Assembly (NCBI GenBank): GCA_964532485.1
Contig: CAZHKE010000009.1
Location: forward strand, 1 to 64,000
Source of the DNA: DATBSK01 sp964532485
GTDB taxonomy: Bacteria; Actinomycetota; Acidimicrobiia; IMCC26256; PALSA-555
Direction of reading: 5' to 3'
Length of the DNA: 64,000 nt
Position 1 is the first letter of the stretch. Each line of letters opens with the position of its first letter. A program made the position numbers and the translations under genes. Positions 40,762 through 47,012 of this stretch are shown here, piece after piece. The notes under the pieces are model-generated. The model searched no databases and was not told the DNA's origin. It saw only the letters and a list, made by a program, of their open reading frames with translations.

Positions 40762-41106
40762 CTAGTCGCGCTTCTCTTTGACCCTCGCGGACTTCCCGAC
40801 CCGGTCGCGCAGGTAGTACAGCTTCGCCCTGCGCACGTCACCACGGCTCACGACCTCGATGCGGGCGATGATCGGCGAGTGGACGGGAAACGTACGCTCC
40901 ACGCCGACACCGAAGCTGACCTTGCGGACCGTGAAGGTCTCGCGCACGCCGCTTCCCTTGCGGCGGATGACGACGCCCTGGAACACCTGAACCCGCTCGC
41001 GGCTGCCCTCGACGACGCGGACGTGCACCTTGAGCGTGTCGCCCGGTGCGAAGTCGGGGAGGTCGTCGCGCAGCGCCGCGCGGTCGACCAGATCGGTGGC
41101 GTTCAT
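40762..41106 (-). CDS. rplS: 50S ribosomal protein L19
   Basis: 114 residues; L19 lies at the 30S-50S interface. FAPGDTLKVHVRVVEGSRER, VFQGVVIRRKGSGVRETFTV and KLYYLRDRVGKSARVKE are diagnostic. ATG at 41104-41106 follows GGAG. A TACCAT -10 box at 41156-41161 suggests its own promoter downstream of trmD. Confidence 0.96.
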   Translation of the reverse strand: MNATDLVDRAALRDDLPDFAPGDTLKVHVRVVEGSRERVQVFQGVVIRRKGSGVRETFTVRKVSFGVGVERTFPVHSPIIARIEVVSRGDVRRAKLYYLRDRVGKSARVKEKRD

Positions 41107-41155
41107 CGCGGTCTCCGCCGTCGGGGATGGGTCGCCGGGAGGGCGTGGAGCATCC

Positions 41156-41161
41156 ATGGTA
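41156..41161 (-). promoter_or_regulatory. Candidate -10 box of rplS
   Basis: TACCAT on the minus strand, giving a leader of about 40 nt with GGAG ahead of the rplS ATG. Confidence 0.4.
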
Positions 41162-41182
41162 GTGGCGTGGCTCGCGCGCCAG

Positions 41183-41887
41183 TCAGCCGGCGTCCGGAGC
41201 ACGATCGGGGTCGAGGAGGTCGGGACGGCGCTGCCGGGTCCGGCGCAGAGCCTCGGCGCGGCGCCATCGTGCGATGCGGGCGTGGTCGCCCGACCGGAGC
41301 ACCTCGGGCGCGTCGAGCCCTCTGAAGGACGCCGGGCGCGTGTACTGCGGGAACTCGAGCACACGCCCTCCGTGTGAGTCGGCGGCGAAGGACTCCTCTT
41401 CGGTAGACGCGTCGTTGCCGAGCACCCCCGGCACAAGTCGCGCCACCGCCTCGATCACGACCAGCGCGGCCGCCTCCCCGCCTGCCAGCACGTAGTCACC
41501 GATCGACAGCTCGTCATCGCAGAGGTGGTCGGCGACGCGCTGGTCGACGCCCTCGTAGCGGCCGCAGATCATCGAGAACCCGGGAGACGCGGCGAGCTCG
41601 GCGGCCAGCGGCTGGTCGAACCGCCGACCCGTCGGCGCGAGCAGGAAGAGTGGACGCGGTGGCGCGACCGCCTCGACGGCCGCGAAGAGCGGCTCGGGCC
41701 TCATGACCATGCCCGCACCCCCGCCGAGCGGCGCGTCATCGACGCTGCGATGCTTGTCGGTCGTGTGATCACGTGGATCGTGGAGACCCACGCCGAGCAG
41801 GTTCGCCGCACGCGCCCGACCGAGGACCGAGACTCCCAGCGCCGCCTCGAGGTACTCCGGGAAGATCGTGAAGACGTCGATCCGCAT
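41183..41887 (-). CDS. trmD: tRNA (guanine(37)-N1)-methyltransferase TrmD
   Basis: Methylates G37 next to the anticodon; SPOUT fold with a SAM-binding trefoil knot. The 234 residues begin MRIDVFTIFPEYLEAALGV. GGGAGMVMRPEPLF, CGRYEGVDQRV and DYVLAGGEAAALVVIEAVAR form the active site and knot. I start at ATG 41885-41887; a GTG nine nt upstream is possible. A tandem 14-bp repeat occupies the gap to rimM. Confidence 0.95.
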   Translation of the reverse strand: MRIDVFTIFPEYLEAALGVSVLGRARAANLLGVGLHDPRDHTTDKHRSVDDAPLGGGAGMVMRPEPLFAAVEAVAPPRPLFLLAPTGRRFDQPLAAELAASPGFSMICGRYEGVDQRVADHLCDDELSIGDYVLAGGEAAALVVIEAVARLVPGVLGNDASTEEESFAADSHGGRVLEFPQYTRPASFRGLDAPEVLRSGDHARIARWRRAEALRRTRQRRPDLLDPDRAPDAG

Positions 41888-41908
41888 GGGCGTCACCGGC
41901 CCCCGGTC

Positions 41909-41956
41909 ACGGACATCTGATCACGGACATCTGATCACGGACATCTGATCACGGAC
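41909..41956. repeat. 14-bp tandem repeat, about 3.4 copies, between rimM and trmD
   Basis: Unit ACGGACATCTGATC at 41909, 41923 and 41937, then a partial copy. On the minus (coding) strand each unit carries an ATG that opens a 7-codon micro-ORF, and the junctions form TGATCA palindromes. It fills much of the 75-nt gap. Confidence 0.9.
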
Positions 41957-41962
41957 CGGCGA

Positions 41963-42451
41963 TCACAGGTCGAACAGGCCCTCGGGGACGTCGACCACCA
42001 CGGGACCGGCGCCGTGCTCGACCACGAAGGTCACGGGCACGAGCGCGCCGCCGTCGAGCACAAGGAGGTCGTGCGCAGGGTTCGCCTCGATCGCGGCCAC
42101 CGTTCCGAGCGCGTGACCCCGCGTGTCCACGACCTCGGACCCGACGAGCTCGTGCACCCACAGCTCGTCGTCGTGCCCCGGGAGCTCCGGCGCATAGAGC
42201 ACCGCGCCCGTGAGCGCCGCGGCACCGTCTCGGTCGTCGACGCCCTCGAATCGGAGGAGCCATCGTTGTTGGTGACGGCGCGACTCTGCAATGACCAGGT
42301 CCCGCGACGTTCCGCGCTCGAAGCGAGCCGAGAGGGCGGATCCGGGCGTGACGCGTTCGGGGCGGTCGGACAGGAACGTCACGGCCACCTCGCCGCGCAG
42401 GCCGTGCGCCCGGCCGATTCGGCCGACTTCGAGGACGCGCGCTTCGCTCAC
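41963..42451 (-). CDS. rimM: Ribosome maturation factor RimM
   Basis: 162 residues; binds S19 and assists 30S head assembly. LEVGRIGRAHGLRGEVAVTF in the N-terminal barrel, WVHELVGSEVVDTRGHALGT and VPVTFVVEHGAGPVVVDVPE in the PRC-barrel are typical. It lies in the rpsP-khpA-rimM-trmD order, 26 nt after khpA. Confidence 0.94.
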   Translation of the reverse strand: MSEARVLEVGRIGRAHGLRGEVAVTFLSDRPERVTPGSALSARFERGTSRDLVIAESRRHQQRWLLRFEGVDDRDGAAALTGAVLYAPELPGHDDELWVHELVGSEVVDTRGHALGTVAAIEANPAHDLLVLDGGALVPVTFVVEHGAGPVVVDVPEGLFDL

Positions 42452-42477
42452 GTCGTCGGAGCGCGCCGCGTGAGTCG

Positions 42478-42807
42478 CTATTCGGCGACGTCGACGCCGG
42501 CCTTCACGCCCTCGAGCGCGCCCGCGGCGCGCGTCACCTGACGGATCGCCTGGATCACACGGCCTCGCCGGCCGATGAGGCGACCCATGTCGGACGGGCT
42601 GGCATGCACGAGGAGGAACACCTCTTCGTGGCCGCGCTCCTCGAGATCGACGTCGATCATGTCGGGCTCCTCGGCGAGCGCGCGGGCGCAGTGCTCGACG
42701 ACGGACTTGGCGCGGGTGCCGAGGATGCGATTGCCCTCACCGCCGACCTCGTCCTCGAACTCCTCGTCGTCGATGCCCTCGTCGAAGTCAGGCGATTCCT
42801 CGCTCAC
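42478..42807 (-). CDS. khpA: KH-domain RNA-binding protein KhpA
   Basis: 109 residues. The KH domain is residues 33-105 with the GxxG motif in MGRLIGRRGRVIQAIRQVTR. About 28 acidic residues precede it, longer than KhpA of other bacteria (~75-80 residues total). Start is GTG 42805-42807, in a GTGA overlap with the rpsP stop. KhpA/KhpB act on cell-envelope and RNA processes in Gram-positive species; no khpB is in view. Confidence 0.9.
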   Translation of the reverse strand: MSEESPDFDEGIDDEEFEDEVGGEGNRILGTRAKSVVEHCARALAEEPDMIDVDLEERGHEEVFLLVHASPSDMGRLIGRRGRVIQAIRQVTRAAGALEGVKAGVDVAE

Positions 42808-43334
42808 TCTTCCGCCTCTGCTGCGTCGTTCGCTGCATCCGGGGATGCCCCCTCCACTGCGTCGCTCGCTGCGTCGGCGTCCGCCGCCGCGGGCGCTCGC
42901 TCCGCATCGGAGTCACCTTCCGCGCCTTCGCTCAGCGGTTCGCCGGAGGGCGCGGGAGCCTCGGCCGCGGACTCGGCCGCGTCTTCAGGTTGCGCCTTCT
43001 TCTTGGTCTTGGCCGCGGTGTGCCTCCCGGTCGCGTAGCCACGGCGGTTGAGCTTCGTCACGATCGGCTTCGACTTCTCACCCTCGAACGTCGCCCAGAC
43101 GCCGGTCGTGGTGAGGAGCTTCTGCACGGCCTCGGACGGCTGTGCACCCTTGCGGAGCCACGCGAGCGCCAAGTCGGCGTCGATGTCGACGACCGAGGGC
43201 TCAGCACGCGGCCCGTAGTGACCGATGGTCTCGATGATGCGACCGTCGCGGGGGCTGCGCTCGTCGGCGACGACGACGCGGTAGGTGGGTTGCTTCTTCT
43301 TCCCCACGCGCATGAGACGGATCTTCACGGACAC
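42804..43334 (-). CDS. rpsP: 30S ribosomal protein S16 with C-terminal tail containing a repeat element
   Basis: The S16 core is residues 1-100: MSVKIRLMRVGKKKQPTYRV, DGRIIETIGHYGPR, LAWLRKGAQPSEAVQKLL. The remaining ~75 residues are a Lys then Ala/Glu/Asp-rich tail. DNA at 42852-42906 that encodes AERAPAAADADAASDAVEGA matches the intergenic palindromic elements, so this tail grew by insertion. S16 is 80-100 residues in most bacteria; 176 is long. GTG 43332-43334 is chosen for the conserved MSVKIRL start. It overlaps khpA by 4 nt. Confidence 0.95.
   Translation of the reverse strand: MSVKIRLMRVGKKKQPTYRVVVADERSPRDGRIIETIGHYGPRAEPSVVDIDADLALAWLRKGAQPSEAVQKLLTTTGVWATFEGEKSKPIVTKLNRRGYATGRHTAAKTKKKAQPEDAAESAAEAPAPSGEPLSEGAEGDSDAERAPAAADADAASDAVEGASPDAANDAAEAEE
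42852..42906. repeat. Palindromic repeat element, copy D, inside rpsP
   Basis: Begins CTCCACTGC and CGCTCGCT as copy B does, then arms 42871-42879 and 42882-42890 (8 of 9 pairs), GGG and CGCTCGCTCCGC. It is in frame within S16. Confidence 0.85.
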
Positions 43335-43431
43335 GAGAAGCGGTTCCTGACTGCTCGTCGAGCTCGGCTTCACCGAGGCTGGCAGCACCGAGGCTCGTGG
43401 CGACGGTGCGAAAGGTGGTGAAGGAGCAAGG

Positions 43432-44859
43432 CTAGCGAACGGGCGGCAGCCCCGGCATTCCGGGCACGCCGCCACCCATGCCGGCGCCCGGCAGGCCCGG
43501 CATCGCGGCGAGGTCCTCCGGCGTCATCCCGGGCGGCAACGCCACGGCGCGCCGACCCTTCTTGCCTCGCTTCCCCGGCTTGGTGAGCGATCGCATCATC
43601 TGCTGCACCATCTTGAACTGCTTGAGCAGCGCGTTGACCTGCGGTGTCGTCGTGCCGCTGCCCCGTGCGATCCGGGCGCGCCGTGACCCGTTGATGATCG
43701 ACGGGTCCTGACGCTCCGCGGGCGTCATCGAGCAGATGATCGCCTCGACGCGGCCGAGCTCGTTGTCGTCGATCTCGGCCTGGCGCAGCTCCTTCGGCAT
43801 CCCGGGGAGCATCCCGACGATGCTCGACAGCGGGCCCATCTTGCGCATCTGGCGCATCTGCTCGAGGAAGTCGTCGAGGGTGAAGCGACCCTCGAGCAGT
43901 CGCTCCTGTGCCTCGGCGGCCTCTTCGGCGTCGAACGCCGCCTCGGCCTTCTCGATGAGCGTGAGCACGTCACCCATGCCGAGGATGCGGCTCGCCATCC
44001 GGTCGGGGTGGAAGGGCTCGAAGTCGGCGACCTTCTCGCCGATGCCGGCAAACAGCACCGGGAGGCCGGTGACCTCCTTCACCGACAGTGCGGCACCGCC
44101 GCGTGCGTCGCCGTCGAGCTTGGTGAGGACGATGCCGGTGAGCTCGACCGCCTCCGCGAACGACTCAGCGACGTTGACCGCCTCTTGCCCGGTCATCGCG
44201 TCGACGACCAGCAGCACGTCGTGCGGCTGCACCGCGTCGGTGAGGTGGGCGAGCTCCTCCATGAGCTCGTCGTCGACCTGGAGGCGACCCGCGGTGTCGA
44301 TGACCACGGTCGTGCGGCCGAGTCGCTCGGCTTCCTGCACACCGGCGCGGGCGACCGCCACGGGGTCGGTCGGCTCGCTGAAGACCGGGACACCGATCTG
44401 CTCACCGAGCACGCGCAGCTGCTCGACGGCGGCCGGTCTCTGCAGATCGGCGCCCACGAGCAGCACCTGCTTGCCCTGGTCGTGCTCGAGCAGCCGGGTG
44501 AGCTTGGCTGCGGCGGTCGTCTTGCCCGAGCCCTGGAGGCCGGCCAGCACGATGATCGTCGGCGGCTTCGACGCCGTGGCGAGCTTCCCGCTCGCACCCC
44601 CGAGCGTCGCCACGAGCTCCTCGTGCACGATCTTGATGACCTGCTGGCCGGGGTTGAGGCTCTTGGCGATCTCGGCGCCGGTCGCACGCTCCTTGACGCG
44701 CGCGATGAACTGCTTGACGACCTTGACGTTGACGTCGGCTTCGAGGAGCGCCAGCCGGATCTCGCGCGCGACCTCGTCGACGTCGGTCGGCGTCAACCTG
44801 CCGCGCGTGCGGAGTCGCTTGAAGATGCCGTCGAAGCGGTCCGAGAGCGTGTCGAACAC
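43432..44859 (-). CDS. ffh: Signal recognition particle protein Ffh
   Basis: SRP GTPase that binds 4.5S RNA and signal sequences. The 475 residues show the N domain, G-domain motifs GLQGSGKTTAAAKLTRLL, VIDTAGRLQVDDEL and LTKLDGDARGGAAL, and a Met-rich M domain (KMGPLSSIVGMLPGM, LLKQFKMVQQMMRSL). The C-terminus is Gly/Pro/Met-rich (PGAGMGGGVPGMPGLPPVR), usual in Actinomycetota. Start is GTG 44857-44859, 2 nt after ftsY. Confidence 0.96.
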   Translation of the reverse strand: MFDTLSDRFDGIFKRLRTRGRLTPTDVDEVAREIRLALLEADVNVKVVKQFIARVKERATGAEIAKSLNPGQQVIKIVHEELVATLGGASGKLATASKPPTIIVLAGLQGSGKTTAAAKLTRLLEHDQGKQVLLVGADLQRPAAVEQLRVLGEQIGVPVFSEPTDPVAVARAGVQEAERLGRTTVVIDTAGRLQVDDELMEELAHLTDAVQPHDVLLVVDAMTGQEAVNVAESFAEAVELTGIVLTKLDGDARGGAALSVKEVTGLPVLFAGIGEKVADFEPFHPDRMASRILGMGDVLTLIEKAEAAFDAEEAAEAQERLLEGRFTLDDFLEQMRQMRKMGPLSSIVGMLPGMPKELRQAEIDDNELGRVEAIICSMTPAERQDPSIINGSRRARIARGSGTTTPQVNALLKQFKMVQQMMRSLTKPGKRGKKGRRAVALPPGMTPEDLAAMPGLPGAGMGGGVPGMPGLPPVR

Positions 44860-44861
44860 GC

Positions 44862-45842
44862 CTACGCTCCCTCGTCGTCGAGGCCGGGCTCGTCGGGGAC
44901 GTCGGACTCCTCGTCGTCGCCGGCGACGAGGGCGGCGGCGAACTCCGCAGGGTCGAACGGCACCAGGTCGTCGGCCCCCTCGCCCACTCCGACGAGCTTC
45001 ACGGGCACGCCGAGCTCCGACTCGATGGCCAGGACGATGCCGCCCTTCGCGGTCCCGTCGAGCTTGGTGAGCACGACACCCGTCACACCGACGTCGTCGG
45101 CGAATCGGCGAGCCTGCGACAGCCCGTTCTGGCCGGTCGTGGCGTCGAGCACGAGCAGCACCTCGCTGAGGACGCCGGGCGTCCGCTCGACGACCCGCCG
45201 CACCTTCTCGAGCTCCGCCATCAGGTTGACCTTGGTGTGCAGGCGTCCCGCGGTGTCGACGAGCACGAGATCGATGTCGCGCGCGCGGGCCGCCTGCACG
45301 GCGTCGAACGCGATCGCGCCCGGGTCGCCCCCCTCCTGGCCCCGGATGACCTCGACGCCGAGACGGTCACCCCACGCCGCGAGCTGATCGGCGGCTGCGG
45401 CGCGGAACGTGTCGGCCGCGGCGAACAGCACGCTGTGGCCGTCCTCGATGGCACCCGTCGCCAGCTTGGCCGCGGTCGTCGTCTTGCCGGAGCCGTTGAC
45501 GCCGACGAGCAGCCAGACGTCGGTCTGCCCTCGTCGCGACGTCAACGACCGATCGGCAGGAGTCGCGGCGAGGCTCTCCTCGATCTCTCGCTCGAGCAGC
45601 CCCGGAACCGCGTCGGCGTCACCGACCCCTTCGGTCGCGGCGCGAGCGCGGACACCGTCGACGAGCCGCGACGTGGTGTCGAGACCGGCGTCGGCGAGCA
45701 GCAACGTCTCCTCGAGGTCGTCCCAGACGTCGTCGTCGATGCGCCGGGCGCGCATCCGCCCGCGCATCTTGGCGAACGGCCTGCGCGACTTCTTCAGACG
45801 ACCGCGAATCCGCGATCTGCCCTCCTTCGCCTCGGCGGGCAT
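44862..45842 (-). CDS. ftsY: SRP receptor FtsY
   Basis: GTPase partner of Ffh on the membrane. 326 residues, with a basic N-terminal helix KEGRSRIRGRLKKSRRPFAK instead of the long acidic A domain of E. coli FtsY. The NG domain has VGVNGSGKTTTAAKLA, VLVDTAGRLHTK and LTKLDGTAKGG. Overlaps the small membrane protein by ATGA, and lies 2 nt before ffh, so receptor and SRP protein are co-expressed. Confidence 0.96.
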   Translation of the reverse strand: MPAEAKEGRSRIRGRLKKSRRPFAKMRGRMRARRIDDDVWDDLEETLLLADAGLDTTSRLVDGVRARAATEGVGDADAVPGLLEREIEESLAATPADRSLTSRRGQTDVWLLVGVNGSGKTTTAAKLATGAIEDGHSVLFAAADTFRAAAADQLAAWGDRLGVEVIRGQEGGDPGAIAFDAVQAARARDIDLVLVDTAGRLHTKVNLMAELEKVRRVVERTPGVLSEVLLVLDATTGQNGLSQARRFADDVGVTGVVLTKLDGTAKGGIVLAIESELGVPVKLVGVGEGADDLVPFDPAEFAAALVAGDDEESDVPDEPGLDDEGA

Positions 45843-45967
45843 CAGCCACCCTCGTCTCGAGCGCCTCGTTCTCGCGTCCGGCGCGCCAGCGCGCGCGGGA
45901 CCACGATCAACAGCGCGGCCAGGGCGAAGATCCCGATCAGGACGAGTGTCTCGGTCGCGTCGAGCAT
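45842..45967 (-). CDS. 41-residue membrane protein between mscS and ftsY
   Basis: Starts at ATG 45965-45967: a short acidic start, one transmembrane helix (TLVLIGIFALAALLIVV) and a basic tail RRTRERGARDEGG. The tail followed by the ATGA overlap with ftsY suggests coupling with the SRP receptor, but no function is known. No strong ribosome binding site is evident. Confidence 0.6.
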   Translation of the reverse strand: MLDATETLVLIGIFALAALLIVVPRALARRTRERGARDEGG

Positions 45968-45980
45968 GGGCGGCCTCAGC

Positions 45981-46997
45981 CTAGTTTTCGGCTTCTCCTT
46001 CGCCCGACGCGTCGGCGAGCGGAGGCGGGGGCGCACCACGAATCTCGTACGTGATGCGCTGCTTCTGCACGGGCAGCTCGATGCCCGCCGCGTCGAACGC
46101 TCGCTTCAGACGCGCCCGGAGCTCGCGTGCGACGTCCCACTGCTCGAGCGGGACGGTCTTCATGACGACGCGGATCAGGATCCCCGCCGCCCCCACGTCT
46201 TCCACGCCCCACACCTCGGGCTCCGCGAGCAGGCGGCTGCGCCACGCCGCGTCGTGCCACATCTCGTCGGCCGTTGCTTGGATCACTTCGGTCGCTCTGA
46301 CGATGTCGGTGTCGGGGGCCACCGCGACATCGAGGAGGGCCCGCGACCACTGCTGCGAGTTGTTACCGACGCGGGTGACCTCGCCGTTGGGCACCCACCA
46401 GACCACGCCCTCGATGTCGCGCAGGCGCGTGACGCGCAGCGAGACTGACTCGACCGTTCCCGTCGCGTCGCCCATGTCGATGTTGTCACCGACGCCGAAC
46501 TGGTCTTCGAGAAGCATGGACAGACCCGCGAGGTAGTCGCGCACGACCTGCTGCGCGCCGAATCCGATCACGACCGTCGCCACGCCCGCGCTGGCCAGCA
46601 GCGGTGCAAGGTCGACGCCGAGGTCGGCGAGGATGATCAAGACGGCGATGACCCAGACGATCACGCTCACCACGTTGCGGAGCACCGTCGCGAGCGTGTC
46701 GACCCGCTGGACGCGACGCCGCTGGTGGAGATCGTCGAGCACGGTCGGATCGGTCGTACCGTCGCGGAACGCGCTCGACCGCGGCTGGTCACGCAGCTTC
46801 GTCGCGGTCCGGGTGACGATGCGCCGCAGGATTCGTGCGCTCGACCACGCGAGCACCAGGACGAGCACGATGCGCAGCGGCTGGGCGAGCACGTCCGCGA
46901 CCTCGGCCGCGGACTTGCTGTCGGTGACGCGGAAGACAGTCGTGCACAGCCAGCCGCGCTCGGTCGGCGGGCCGCATGCCGCCGTCTGCGGGTCCAT
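45981..46997 (-). CDS. MscS-family small-conductance mechanosensitive channel
   Basis: 338 residues; releases ions on hypo-osmotic shock. An unusual Cys-containing N-terminus is followed by TM helices (QPLRIVLVLVLAWSSARIL, NVVSVIVWVIAVLIILADLG) and the pore helix LLASAGVATVVIGFGAQQVV. The beta domain contains DNIDMGDATGTVESVSLRVT and VPNGEVTRV, hallmarks of the MscS family. Stop TAG at 45981-45983 lies 13 nt before the 41-residue gene. Confidence 0.9.
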   Translation of the reverse strand: MDPQTAACGPPTERGWLCTTVFRVTDSKSAAEVADVLAQPLRIVLVLVLAWSSARILRRIVTRTATKLRDQPRSSAFRDGTTDPTVLDDLHQRRRVQRVDTLATVLRNVVSVIVWVIAVLIILADLGVDLAPLLASAGVATVVIGFGAQQVVRDYLAGLSMLLEDQFGVGDNIDMGDATGTVESVSLRVTRLRDIEGVVWWVPNGEVTRVGNNSQQWSRALLDVAVAPDTDIVRATEVIQATADEMWHDAAWRSRLLAEPEVWGVEDVGAAGILIRVVMKTVPLEQWDVARELRARLKRAFDAAGIELPVQKQRITYEIRGAPPPPLADASGEGEAEN

Positions 46998-47012
46998 CAG
47001 CGACGCCGCCGC

